Assembly (NCBI GenBank): GCA_037783415.1
Contig: JAZGTN010000038.1
Coordinates: forward strand, 992,001 to 1,056,000
Reading direction: 5' to 3'
Origin: Leptasterias polaris
Taxonomy: Eukaryota > Echinodermata > Asteroidea > Forcipulatida > Asteriidae
Length of the DNA: 64,000 nucleotides
A program made the translations under genes and the position numbers. Below the pieces are notes generated by a model. It made no database searches. It had not been told where the DNA came from and saw only the letters and a list, made by a program, of their open reading frames with translations. Position 1 is the stretch's first letter, and each line of letters starts with the position of its first letter. This document shows, in pieces, positions 23,501 through 32,787 of the stretch.

Positions 23501-26500
23501 GCATTGATTTTTGTAATAGCATTTTGTATGGACTTCCCGATGTACAAATTAACAAGCTTCAGAGAATCCAAAACTCAGCTGCTAGATTGGTGACACGTGC
23601 TCAAAAGCGTGACCACATTTCTCCTATTTTGCATGATTTACATTGGCTTCCGATAAAATACCGTATTCAGTATAAAATACTTTCATTAACTTTCTTATGT
23701 TTGCAAGGTTTGGGCCCTACTTATCTCCAAGACATCATCCAAAAATATCATCCAGTTCGTAATCTTCGCTCAAAATTCAAGTCTCTCTTAGTATGTCCCT
23801 CGAATTTCACTAAATTTTATGGGGCCAGAGCTTTTGCAGTAGCAGCAGCAGAATTATGGAATAGTCTTCCTGACAACATAAAACAAGTGCAAACAGTGAA
23901 TTCTTTTAAGACGAAGCTAAAAACACATTTATTTTTGCAATAGCCTCCAGTATGTCTTACTGTGTCAACTAGTTTTTTCATTCATGTACTTACTTGTCTT
24001 TTTTGTCTTACTTTAATTTCTCTTCTATTTTTCATCTCAAAGCGCATAGAGACTTCCCTGTGAATGTGATATGCGCTATACAAGAATGGTTCATTATTAT
24101 TATTATTAATAGCCCTTTAATGCAGGAGCGCATACTTGGGTGCACTCAGTCGTTGAACTGAGAAATAAGTTGCATCCTCTTATGATGATCACTCTGCTGC
24201 CGCTTTTTCCCATGTTGTATCGTAAACTTGGATGTGATCATTGCACGTCAGTTACATGTTGTATGGCTTCTGACTTGGCAATGATATTGACAATAGCTAG
24301 GTAGACCGCCAACATCGGTGCTAGAAAGCTCAGTCCGTAGAGTGCTGGCACGTTAATCCGAATGTCACAGGTTCGAGTCCCTATCCAGTAAATATTCCCT
24401 AGTCAGTTTCCCTCGTGGTTTATTATTTAAAAACAAATATAACAAATAGTTTAAGCCGTGTTTTGGTATTTTTTCCAACAGCAAAGCGAGGATGTTCACG
24501 TCCAACGCCATCAAATCATATGACTGTGTCTGAGACGGAGTCATTCTTCCAACCAGGAGAGGAGATGCTGTTTACCTGTGATAACGGTTATGTGATCGAA
24601 GGATCGAATGATCATTCAATGCGGCGTGTGTGCAGTGAGGATGGATCATGGTCCGCTGGTGACACCCAGTGTGTAATCGACAACGAAGGCAAGTTGAAAA
24701 CACGAGACAAGAGTAAAATCTTCTTTTTTAGTAATGAAAAATAAAGAATTTAAGGATGAACAATGAAGACGTTAACACTGAGTCAAATAAAACAAACATT
24801 AACAAATATAATAGTTGACAGATAAAAACAGACATTAAGTTTTAAAAGGGAAAGAGGACAAATAATAACATGAAGGAGTTAAACGTTGAAACTAAACTTT
24901 ATGTTTTTGATAAATCTTCTTTTTTTCCATTGGTCTGCATCTTACTAATTTAATGTTTGTATATTACAAAGCACCTAGGGATAATTTCTGAACCACGGAA
25001 TGATAAATTAATGCATACAATTTAATGAAACGGCGACAAACTATACTCATGGAACGTGAATGAGAAAAGAAATTCGACAAACATGTTGGGAAAGTATGAG
25101 AAAGTGAAATAGCAAAATGGCAAAGAGGACAACATTGAAAATTGGGGTTTGATAATCATCCACAAAAAATTTAATTGTAAACAAAACTAGTGTTAAATTT
25201 TAGGGGGCACAAGGGGTGCACAATTTTGTTCTGGGGGTTTAGTGGCCAATTACAACTGAAGTTTCCAGTTGTGTTTCTTTAAAAAGGGGCCCTTGTCAGC
25301 GCTCTTATTTTTCTAATTACTATTTTGTATACGATAATCTTGCGTAACGGCCAAAACAAATGCATTGTCTCTGTGTTTTTACTTTACAGCAAGATAGTTT
25401 TAACAAAATTGAAATTATCGGATTGAAGCTTATAAAATGTTTTACTTTGTAATTGTTAAATCTCAAAAGTCAAGATTTCAAGGGGGGGTTCGAATTGCGC
25501 CGTGCCGTGCCCAGTTTTGGACTCATCGTGTAAAACCCGCACCATTCGGTCAGGCAGTTGTAACTTTTCTCTTTATGAATAGTCATCTTTTTTCTTCATG
25601 TCTTTTAGAGGCTGACAATTCATACGCCCTCATCATTGGTGGCCCGGTAGGTGCAGTAGCGTTGATTGTTGTCGTGCTGCTCGTCGTCCTCATCGTCATT
25701 AAGAGGTTTGTATTAAAGAGCTACTTGAACGAAGACGGCAACAATAGATTTTTGCCGAAAGTCAATGTTTTCAATCGATAAGGAAAGTGAGTTCGCATGA
25801 GATTAAACAAATTTTCATTGTGAAAAATACACTAATTCTGAATACCCTTCTCCGGTGCTTTTAAGAAAGATTCGCGAAAAGCCCTGTAACGTCAACAGTA
25901 ATGCTACATCGTGTGTGGGAGTTCCGTTTTGTATGGCCGCTTTGTTGCCGTATTGAGGTATAACAATTGGCAAACTCCCACACATGACGTCAAAGTATTG
26001 TCATTTTGACGCACGCCGTCAACGGCAGAAGTGTTTCAAGTTTTTCTAAACCTTGAAGTTGGGGCCGCTTCCCAGGTTGTATCGTAAATTTGGGTGTGAG
26101 CCCTGGCTATACGGCAGTTAACGGTTGTATGGCTTCTGACTGGCACCCCGAAAAAAAGATAATGACTAATAGTGAGACCGGCAACATAGGGCTGGATAGC
26201 TCAATTGGTAGAGCGCCGGCACGTTATCCGGAGGTCGGTGGTTCATGTCCCGCTCCAGTCAATTTTTCTTTGTTCAAACCCAAACGATTTGAGATATACG
26301 CGGTAAGTTTCCCTTGTGGCTTCTTACTTAACAGTTTTAATTAAAGAAACACATAAATACATCAACATATCATGACAAGTTATCAGCCAAGGTTGACCAA
26401 GGGATCAATAATCAGAGTTCAGTAAATGGTAGGCCTGGCTTACTTGGAAGCTCTACACCATGCCCGATATGGGGCAAAGGGTATCCCCCAATCTGACTTT

Positions 26501-27117
26501 AACACACTGGTACAGAAGTACCACCATGTCCAAAATCGACCTCCTACATAAGAAAATCGTACATATATGGGATTTGAGGCATTGCATGGTGAGGTACCAA
26601 TGTATATTTGGTTTGCGGTAACACCATGTGTATATCTACTTGCTAGGTAGATTTTGTTCTTTGAGAACTTGTCTTGCTATTTCTACTGCCGCGATTATTC
26701 GGAATTCGGGAGACTTCTCAGTTCTGAAAAGAACTGTCCTGCTTATTAACTACTACCTGGGTGGGAGGTAGGAAATCGGCCGGGACTACTACTTTCGCTA
26801 TGTGGATCGAGGGAACTTCTCGTTATTAACTACACTGCCTCTTATTACTATTTTTGTTATTTTTGTATAAATATTTTGTTTTTTATAGGAAGAAAACAAG
26901 AAGAACCGAAGAGAGGGTGATTCAAATGCCAGACATGCAGACAATCTACCAAGGGGGGCAAACTAACACCCGATACCAGGCCGATACCCCTCCACCGTAC
27001 AATCAAGGTATTCAGCATGTCTATCAAGATGTCCTCTTTGCTGACCTGAACGAAGGGGCTCAATACCAAGGGACCAACTATTTGAATGCGAACATGACTA
27101 ATAAAGAGAAAATGTAA
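11493..27117 (+). CDS. Gene B: YWTD propeller-EGF-EGF-CCP-TM receptor, complete
   Basis: Ten exons: 11493-11559, 12659-12895, 14185-14347, 15648-15775, 17527-17787, 19922-20017, 20402-20515, 24482-24688, 25609-25705 and 26889-27117. Phases all agree and total 1599 nt, giving 532 aa. Domains: signal peptide (~1-22), six-blade YWTD propeller (~23-285), EGF1 and EGF2 with six cysteines each, one sushi/CCP with four cysteines and a Trp, a ~25-residue membrane segment with a KRKKTRR stop-transfer, and a ~70-residue tail with PPPY. The propeller-EGF unit is that of LDLR/LRP proteins; the combination with CCP and a PPxY tail is not one I can match to a named vertebrate gene. It probably acts as a cell-surface binding or endocytic receptor. 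No stop or frameshift was found. The introns carry B-specific transposon insertions. Confidence 0.85.
11965..12342. mobile_element. 378-bp MITE with TTAA ends, B-specific
   Basis: Terminal inverted repeats TTAAAGGCACTGGACAC and GTGTCCAGTGCCTTTAA, extended inward by TTTGGTAATT/AATTACCAAA. It lies in gene B intron 1. At the same place C reads AGCTGTAATGTTCAAC without it, so the empty site is known. No coding capacity. Confidence 0.88.
12659..12895 (+). CDS. Gene B exon 2: propeller blades 1-2
   Basis: 237 nt, phase 1-1. Encodes YMLVADNVNGTIYKG and DYDPVEEMVYWTDAGKP. ATTAG acceptor and GTAGGT donor. Confidence 0.93.
13071..13118. repeat. Long poly-G tract in gene B intron 2
   Basis: G runs of roughly 22, 6 and 16 bases separated by a few other bases, preceded by TTTATTAAT repeats (13010-13065). 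It can form G-quadruplexes. The matching poly-C at about 13446-13471 is separate. Confidence 0.8.
14185..14347 (+). CDS. Gene B exon 3: propeller blade 3
   Basis: 163 nt, phase 1 in and 2 out. Encodes ALDVTSRMVYWTDETLGH. Acceptor AACAG, donor GTAAGT. Confidence 0.93.
14870..15330 (+). mobile_element. Penelope-like element fragment (GIY-YIG end)
   Basis: A reading frame from about 14877 to 15215 encodes the C-terminal part of a Penelope-type GIY-YIG endonuclease: RLKEHKAH.., SAIVKHSTDLDHVVDWD, then RRIREAIEIHKHN. The family fingerprint (R..EH, SA..H, H..DW, RR..EA) is clear, but the reverse transcriptase and the GIY part are missing. About 70 bp downstream is a hammerhead-like core. It lies in gene B intron 3 and is not present in C. 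Confidence 0.8.
15282..15311 (+). ncRNA. Hammerhead-ribozyme-like core of the Penelope remnant
   Basis: CTGACGA (15282-15288), then GACTA paired with TAGTC (15290-15294 with 15303-15307) around loop AGGCAAGC, then GAAA (15308-15311). This is the conserved CUGANGA / stem II / GAAA order. Penelope-like elements are known to carry such motifs. A proper stem III with a cleavage triplet is not evident, so activity is doubtful. Confidence 0.45.
15648..15775 (+). CDS. Gene B exon 4: propeller blade 4
   Basis: 128 nt, phase 2 in and 1 out. Encodes HIYWADSGNNGTIERANLDG. The donor is GTTAAT, weaker than GTAAAT in A and C; read-through meets a TAA at once. Confidence 0.92.
17150..17495 (+). mobile_element. 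Possible LINE 3' UTR fragment
   Basis: Non-coding stretch ending 'GTGTAATAAAATAAATAAA', of the kind that terminates non-LTR elements. No coding remnant is recognisable. It lies in intron 4, just before exon 5. Confidence 0.3.
17527..17787 (+). CDS. Gene B exon 5: propeller blades 5-6
   Basis: 261 nt, phase 1-1. Motifs KLFWCDTELETIEQSDL and YLYWTDGGSRTVLRVSK, ending HIYEG at a GTTTGT donor. Confidence 0.93.
18570..18745. repeat. GGGTCA/TGACCC palindromic repeat
   Basis: Contains GGGTCAGGCTGACCC (18605-18619) and 'GGGACCCGGAATCCGGGTAA'. The same kind of element occurs at 9106, 28755, 34290, 40030, 42500, 57125 and 60480. Confidence 0.7.
19004..19098 (+). pseudogene. Decayed extra EGF exon in gene B intron 5
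   Basis: Acceptor GTGCAG and donor GTAAGA are kept. The start (DFCDS) and end (FTCQCTLGFGGDVCQFG) are EGF-like but lie in different frames. Its length is 95 nt against 96 for EGF1, with an in-frame stop in the middle. It is a dead copy of the EGF1 exon. Confidence 0.75.
19922..20017 (+). CDS. Gene B exon 6: EGF1
   Basis: 96 nt, phase 1-1. Cysteine spacing C-x4-C-x5-C-x4-C-x1-C-x8-C (FCDSYPCRNGGSC.., CQCAPGYGGNLC). GTAAGC donor. Confidence 0.92.
20160..20230. repeat. Hairpin repeat
   Basis: CACATAAACAGGTA and TACCTGTTTATGTG form a ~14-bp inverted repeat around a ~40-bp loop. A closely similar copy lies in gene D at about 34870-34940, so it predates that duplication. Confidence 0.6.
20402..20515 (+). 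CDS. Gene B exon 7: EGF2
   Basis: 114 nt, phase 1-1. [16 protein letters not shown].. then [17 protein letters not shown]. Six cysteines. Kept in D, absent in C. Confidence 0.92.
20865..22283 (+). CDS. Retrotransposon ORF: 2A-like leader plus APE endonuclease
   Basis: 472-codon open frame. Residues ~8-21 are hydrophobic, and GDIHPNPGP (residues 69-77, nt 21069-21095) matches the 2A-like consensus D-V/I-E-x-NPGP except His for Glu. The endonuclease spans ~residues 178-425, with TETW, GDFN and SDH catalytic motifs all intact. The true frame is lost near 22200; the last ~25 residues are out-of-frame read-through. The ATG chosen is the first of two adjacent ATGs. Confidence 0.85.
   Translation: MMATWKIKFPALILLCCSVTFNGDCLNGPGPILVKKGSTKDCTSVYIGRRVLYYTNGTSSFRIELIQHGDIHPNPGPVQQSSSTDNLEHKDPPSVLTLHSSSKIKVRYDITELLKLRPFLATLVDVRLWKTLKSLGISSKRTTHRGVKGGCRIQKRSRINQAPFYQSVRNVEDQLEESHLSHFALWNARSIKNKSHMISDLVVSHHVDILAITETWLTGDARDNRSLADLSMSLPSHQFLHSPRTDRSGGGIGVCLHKNFSVREEKRETQESFEYLNILLCGKEQKPLRLVIVYRPQRRKDGRATAPIFFQEFSILLERLMTEPNCLVIAGDFNFHFDDQNDHNASMFLDMIASANLKQLVNFPTHVKGHTLDLILTRASDDIISQMSCTSYLPSDHAAIICKLSISKPEPLKTKIQFRKLKDIDIDSFRRDILQSELQTCLSGDVDGQSHLDRDHCGSTKNVMRPNKTSEG
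22220..23200 (+). pseudogene. Retrotransposon reverse transcriptase, 5' part, frameshifted
   Basis: The open frame continues from LWFNEECHEAKQNLRR (~22232) through TCGLDPFPSDLLKK, SYRPIAHLKFLGKLLERL and LLDYSGAFDTISQ to a premature stop at 23198-23200. These are RT motifs of the CR1/L2 type. It begins after one frameshift and ends at a second. Confidence 0.85.
23201..23943 (+). pseudogene. Retrotransposon RT remainder and C-terminal domain
   Basis: In a third frame: GVPQGSVIGPLAF, then directly LGVKLDNHLTM, RIDFCNSILYGLP, LQRIQNSAARLV and ELWNSLPDNIK. The FADD/YADD segment between the first two motifs is missing. A short duplication (TTTGTATTCAGCAGT twice) sits at the deletion. Confidence 0.85.
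24255..24400 (+). mobile_element. tRNA-like SINE copy
   Basis: 'GCTAGAAAGCTCAGTCCG' A-box region and 'GGTTCGAGTCCCTATCC' B box, preceded by 'TTGTATGGCTTCTGACT'. The same insertion is at 35240-35455 in gene D. Confidence 0.72.
24482..24688 (+). CDS. Gene B exon 8: sushi/CCP domain
   Basis: 207 nt, phase 1-1. Four cysteines ([25 protein letters not shown]) and the conserved W. The donor is GC: GAAG|GCAAGT, an ideal GC-AG donor context, shared with D. Confidence 0.92.
25609..25705 (+). CDS. Gene B exon 9: transmembrane segment
   Basis: 97 nt, phase 1 in and 2 out. Hydrophobic run ALIIGGPVGAVALIVVVLLV followed by IKR. Fifteen bases longer than in C and D (five extra residues). Confidence 0.9.
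26060..26290 (+). mobile_element. tRNA-like SINE copy
   Basis: 'GGGCTGGATAGCTCAATTGG', 'GAGCGCCGGCACG' and 'GGTTCATGTCCCGCTCCAGT', with the upstream module 'GCCGCTTCCCAGGTTGTATC'. It sits at the same place as the copy at 38935 in D. Confidence 0.75.
26889..27117 (+). CDS. Gene B exon 10: cytoplasmic tail
   Basis: 229 nt to TAA at 27115-27117. Basic start [10 protein letters not shown], then TPPPYNQG (PPxY motif, known to bind WW domains such as those of NEDD4-type ligases) and VYQDVLFADLNEG with a YxxV sequence that could act in endocytosis. Confidence 0.92.
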
Positions 27118-27224
27118 ATTGTATCTTGTTTCTGAACAAGCTTACAAATTGTCACTGTTTCAAAGAAAAGTGACTAGTTTTTCTCGGCCCTCCATTTGTC
27201 CGACTTTTTTATTTTGCTTTTTCT

Positions 27225-28640
27225 TGAAGCATTCACCTTTGCGTGTCCTTGTGTGGCGGGTGACTTCCATGAAATAAAATAAAAACAATAATATTTGTTT
27301 TTCTTTGTTTTTAATCGTATTAAGTAAACAATGATGTTTATCTTGAAGCATTCACCTTTGTGTGTCCTTGTGGCGGGTGACTTCCATGAAAAAAAATATA
27401 TATATAATAATTTTTTGTTCTTTGTTTTTAATCGTATTAAAGGCACCTGGCAGTGGTATTTTGTCAAAATAAAGGTTTGTGTCATTAATATAATATACAT
27501 TTTTATGAGTGGAATGTGAATAAACAATTAACTAAGGTTAAACAATTGTATTTTTATTTTAATTACAAATTAACAAATAGGCCCCCCTTTACATGGCGCT
27601 GTTCGTGACGTCATCGAGACAGGAGAAAATGTGTAGTCTGGCCCCGTACATTACGTCTGGGTACCTGATCAGTATGATGCGTTTTCGTATTCGGACGTCA
27701 CCACCAAATGCAATCCTAGGACAGTGTACAGTCGACTAATACGAGACGCCAGTTTATACGAGGTTTTTCACCGGTCCCGAACTGTCCCATGCGCGTTTCT
27801 ATGTCTTAAAAACGGAAGATACGAGCATGGTCATAACAAGAACACGGGTAATACGAGGTATTGTTTTTCCTACTTTGCCAAACTATTTATCGGATCGGCG
27901 TGCCGCGGCGTCGTGGCATACAGCTCAAGTCGATCCGAACACCAGAAACATTTCGCTGGTAACCTAAGCTTCACTGCAACTTCCCTTGCACACTACTAAC
28001 CAACGAAAAAATCCCCGGTATCCAAGCACGACGGGGTATCCAAGTGTTCGCTGCATAGCGCTGAAAACGACGTCGGACCGGACCACTTTGCCCTCGTTAG
28101 CCTGACTTTCGATGCCCGTAACTGCCTATATTTGGGATCTGCAGGAAAAAAATGCTGGCTGACCCCATCTTTAGTCGTTTTGCTGCATCCAGCAGCAATT
28201 TTTGCCGGAAAAATGCAAGAAAAATCCCCTTTTTGGATAACCAAACGAAACGTACAATCTCACTACTTGCACGTGTATATACAACGTAAATGCAGGCAAG
28301 TTCAAGGGGGTCGGTGTTCGATCGAGGCGAAGTCTTCCTCGATTGACGTCACAAAAAGGGATGGGTGGAGTCGCCCCCAAACAAATTTTTCTATTTTTTT
28401 TACATATAAATACTGACAAACAATTACTCAAAAAATTGTTTTATTGTTAATAAACATATACTCTTATATAAAAAAATAAAAAAAATCTATTTCCAGGTGA
28501 CTTTAAGTAAACAAGGATGTGTATCTTGAAGCATTCACCTTTGTGTGTCCTTGTGGCGGGTGACTTCCATGAAATAAAATAAAAATTATAATATATTTTT
28601 TTCTTTGTTTTTAATCGTATTAAGTAAACAAGGATGTGCG
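27225..28640 (+). repeat. Tandem ~115-bp units of the gene B 3' region, one interrupted
   Basis: Units begin GAAGCATTCACCTTTG near 27225, 27341 and 28528, each with GGGTGACTTCCATGAAA and TTTTTAATCGTATTAA. The first contains AATAAA at 27273-27278, a candidate polyadenylation signal of gene B. D has one unit (39780-39905). Confidence 0.8.
27437..28506. mobile_element. ~1.06-kb element flanked by TTAA duplications
   Basis: It splits the second 3' repeat unit: ATCGTA|TTAA AAGGCACCTGG on the left, CCAGGTGACT TTAA|GTAAAC on the right. The uninterrupted units read ATCGTATTAAGTAAAC, so TTAA is the target duplication. The ends form imperfect inverted repeats (AAAGGCACCTGG / CCAGGTGACTTT). TTAA targeting is typical of piggyBac-like elements. 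No ORF of note, so non-autonomous. Confidence 0.7.
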
Positions 28641-31600
28641 TGAATTTATAAATTTATTATAGCAGAGTAAAAAATTACTTTATTTTAATGCAGATATAAT
28701 TCAATGTAGGCCTATATTAATACTATTCAAACGTTAAACGATTACACTTTCAAACTCGGGTCAGAATTGACCCGCATTCCAGGTCAATATGGGACCTGAC
28801 CCATCCGGGTCAGGTTGACCCCAAAAAGTGGTTCAAATCGGAATTCAACTCAGATTCTGCATCACTTTGACCCATGTCTGGGTCATTCTGACACCGAATC
28901 CGAGTTACACTGACCCTGAAAATGGGTCAGGCCCCACGGGACCTATATACGGGTCAAGTCTGAGCTGGAGGTTTTTAGAATGTGCAACTCAATTCTAACT
29001 TTCTTTGTTAACACGGAATTGTTCTCAAATAACATTTTTCGAAAAAAATGAAAAAATGAAGAAAAAAAAAATACTAAAAACAAAACACGCAGTTGAGCAA
29101 TTAGTGCATCCGAACCAATTTGTGGAATCTGGTTTACAATAGACTTAAATAACAGAATAACAATTAGATTTAAAGAAATGTATTACATTTTATATCAAAA
29201 GTTAGCAGTCTGGCTTAAATATGCATATGTTTTTGCAAGCGTGTACTGGAGTTTGCCGACAAATCATGTGCTGCTTTTGCTATTATTTTTTTATACGGAT
29301 AGCTTGCCATTTTTTAATCAAGATTATATCCTTATGAAAAAAAGAAAAAGAAACTGAAATAGTTTTCCTTCAAAATTAAATTGTGTCAAATTTATACATT
29401 ATGTGAAATTTTGGATGTTTTTCGTTACAGCGTTATGGTCAAAATTTGAAATGTTTCACATGAAAGTACATGTGAACTTATTCATGCATATTCATTTATT
29501 GTATTCCCTTTTTTCAATATTCATCAACCAGGGCCATGGATTTCTTTGTCGACATGTAAAATAACTAACTATTTTGTTTAACAATACAGAGTAGCTGAGC
29601 AATAGGTTCCACCCTTTCTTTGTGTGACACATACCTGGGGGATTTATCCTTTTGTATTCCAATTACAGTGCTCACCCAACAGATTCTAGTCTTTGTATGA
29701 ATGTTCCCTCAGGTTGTTATGAATGAAGTAAGGTGTGGCATAACAATGGTTGTTTCGCATGAAAAGGGATTGTTGCGAGGTATAAGAGTGATTTTTGGGT
29801 GTGCCCGTGTAGTGCATTTTGAGCATGGTCGTGATGACATGAGTGAGAGGCAGATAGAGAGATTGTTTGATCTCCAGAGCCGCCAGCGTAGATATTTCTA
29901 GGCTGCCACTTTTGCTGTACCAGAAGCAGATTATGACAGACTGCTTGTAGGCAATTGTGTTGAGCAGGCGAATAGCGGTTTGGTCGACAATCCAGGATTT
30001 GAAACGGCAAGAGAAACCGTAAGTTTATCTGTGATTTATTATCCAGTTGTATGAACTGTTTAAGACTGCGTCGAAGAGACGACCTTGGGCACTGCAGAGG
30101 AGTGGGCAAGGCCGAACCCCGAGCCTTTAAATCACTATCAATGATACAACTTTAATTGAGCACCGCTGGATTGACCAATGTCAGGGTGAACTATATATAA
30201 ATAGATATTTAAGGCTTTCCACACGCTTGTAACCAGTAGTTGAAGTACCGGATTTGGTTTTGCGTACTTGTGCAACCATATCAACGAGTGTGATCAAACT
30301 TCGTGTAATACACTCTATTATGAGTTTGGCTATACTTGTAGATGTGTGATCGAGAGATTTGATAATAATATAAATACTATCCAGAATTAATTGCTTGTTG
30401 GTGTTATCGTATGTGACACTGAAGTATCCATGGCATACAATTATTCTTTTGTGATCTAGTGTGATCAACTCACTCCTATAAGTTTATTGTGGTTAATTTT
30501 AATACCAAAAGGAGGTTTTACTTTTAGAAAACTAACTAAAAATCCTCGAAGAGTTTATTGTACTTAAGTAATTCCCATATATAAGTTCCACTCCAAATTG
30601 GTATATATATTTGGGACTAATTTAATCATATTCATTCTGGCAAGAAGTTGTGAAAGAAGCCGACTGGTGAATTAAATTGTATATAATTCTTGTAAATATT
30701 ACATTAGTTGTAATTATTTTGTGTTTTGAGATCTAATCTTTATTATCTTTCCGGTCGCAGTACAAACTGTAGTAGGGAAAACTGTGACAGTGGCATCTTC
30801 GATGACTTCGCAACAAAGGGACCTTTTTCACCTGGTGCTTTGGCTTGCGGCTGCAGGCTTACCATAACTACCACGAGAGCGCTGTTTGTACTTTTAAGGA
30901 TACAGCTGTGTTGAATTTTCGAAAGTAGGGAGTCGATAAATCAAACATCTTTGATGTACGTATAATTCGGGTCAATTCTGACTTTGGGACTTAAAAAAAA
31001 CAAAAAACAAGAGAAACATTTAAACTGCGATAATGTGTTGACAAAATCTGCAGAAAAAAACTAAAATTACTGAATAGATTTCCAGCCAAAATGCATATTG
31101 GCGTTAGTTTGCTTTAAATGTGTTAATGGTCCTAATTTATATTTCCTGTATTTGGAAATTGTATGGGTTTTTTAAGGGGTCCCCGATTCGAGCTTTATAC
31201 CCAACATGGTACCAGCAGCCATTGTTGAACAAACAGCCAAAACCAGACAGTCATGTCACGGGACGATAAAAGGGAAAGTCCCTTCTATTATACACCACAG
31301 AAAGTTGGTTTAGAAACGTCACTATACGCACACAAAATGGATAATATTGTCAATAATACATTTTCTTTTGCTTTGAAAATCACTCAACTATAAAAGCCAT
31401 TGATTTCAACCTACCTAAAATAGGCTATTATATATTGTCCATTGCATGATTACACCAAGAAACTGTACAGTCACTGTAGGCCCTATGCGCTTCAGTTGGA
31501 TATAAATTTGGATGTCGACAGAGAGTCAAACTTGGTAAATATCACCCTTTTTTTCGTATACATGTGTTTTTACCCTGAATACGACATGTAGGCCTGCTAC

Positions 31601-32720
31601 ATTCGTCACCGTTTTCACGCCAGAGACAATTTAGCCCCAGCAGCTAAACGTTCATGTTTAGAAGAACATTGCGTTTGATCGAAGTTAAAAACTATTTTTG
31701 AAATCGTTGTTTCGAAAAAAACTGTTTGCCAATTAATACTCAGTTTGTTACCAACAATTAAAATAGCGACCATGAAAAGTTTAATGAATGAGTAATTAAG
31801 TGTTTAATACAATTGAAGCACCGCGTCGTGTACCAAACCAATGTTAAACAACGTTTAGCCCTGTCCTTGCTCTATGGTTTAGCTGTTCTAAATGCGTCTA
31901 GTATATTGTGTTTTCGTGAAAACGCACCACGCAGAGTACTCGGAACCTTGCCAGTGGCCAGCGCCGTGAACTTCAATGTAAACAATTGCAAAAACATAAA
32001 TGGGCTGTTTGTGAAACCCCACAAAGATAAATATGTTGATATTGTCGTAGCTCTAATAAGTGTAATTATACAACTTTAAGCTTGTATTTTTTGAAACTTG
32101 TAAAAAAGAAAATGATATCGATAGTAACATCCAAAATGTATAAATACACCGATTTGCCAAAATGTGTTATTTTGTAAGAATTGGCCGTTCGTGAAGACGA
32201 AGGTAAGACAATCCTTAGGCACCCTTTCAAAACTATTTCATGATAAATTGCGGAGACTTTTCCAAAGTGGATTTTCCAACCCTCCCCAAGCAGTCTATTT
32301 ATATTGTGGATAGTTTGAGAGGAAAGTGTTGCAACAAGACCAGTAATTCATTACGTCATGCGCTTGCGCACTTGTCGCACTACACATTTTTGTTGCTACT
32401 TCCGGCTACTTGCAAGGCTTTACCTTAAGGGCCATTAGAAGCAAATGAATTATTAATTTAAAGTAAATACAAATTGCATTTTCTCGTAACTTACTTTGGG
32501 ATAGTGTGCCACTTATTTGTTTGTAATGTCGAAGTGTTCTTTACCCAATAATAAATGAAAAAATCATAGCATAATTCCAGTTAGTTGCCCAATGGACTTC
32601 TGGAACTGTTTCAGCAGATCTGCTTTAAAATAAAATAAAAATTACGGCGGACTATGCTCTAGTGAGTGTTTAAACATTTTAGACATAACAACTACATGTT
32701 TTGCCTCAGGTAGCCTCATC

Positions 32721-32787
32721 ATGGAACATTCAAAGATTTGGATCCTGGTGTGCCTTTTTGTCACGCGGGTCAGATGGGTTGATGCAG
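32721..32787 (+). CDS. Gene D exon 1: signal peptide
   Basis: 67 nt, [20 protein letters not shown], donor GTAGGC. Two residue changes against B (LA to FV, Q to R). Confidence 0.85.

Larger units (their letters stand above)
20865..24108 (+). mobile_element. Non-LTR retrotransposon (CR1/L2/Rex-like), broken, in gene B intron
   Basis: Order: an N-terminal region with a 2A-like motif, an APE-type endonuclease (LWNARSI, AITETWL, GDFNF, SDHAAI), a reverse transcriptase, a LINE C-terminal domain, and a 3' tail with a (ATT)n end preceded by 'GCGCTATACAAGAATGG'. Reading frames shift near 22200 and 23180, and the segment that should carry the catalytic YADD box is deleted just after GVPQGSVIGPLAF (~23235-23285). 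It cannot encode active reverse transcriptase. Its tail resembles that of the SINE at 37568, fitting a LINE/SINE partnership. Present only in B. Confidence 0.9.
27118..32720. other. Spacer between genes B and D
   Basis: Holds the 3' repeat units and TTAA element, a GGGTCA-type repeat (28755-28980), duplicated downstream sequence shared with D and C (28640-29430 and 30770-30965), and a unit boundary at 30965/30966. After this comes the duplicated 5' flank of D. The ~1.3 kb at 29430-30760 is unique to this copy and nothing in it is recognised. Confidence 0.55.

Noticed and set aside
26189..26262. tRNA gene (A and B boxes, cloverleaf-like)
   Set aside because: The anticodon arm has no normal 7-base loop and the module recurs with a shared upstream body; it is a SINE.
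29701..29901. 66-codon open frame downstream of gene B
   Set aside because: No recognisable domain, not conserved in the D or C copies of the downstream block.
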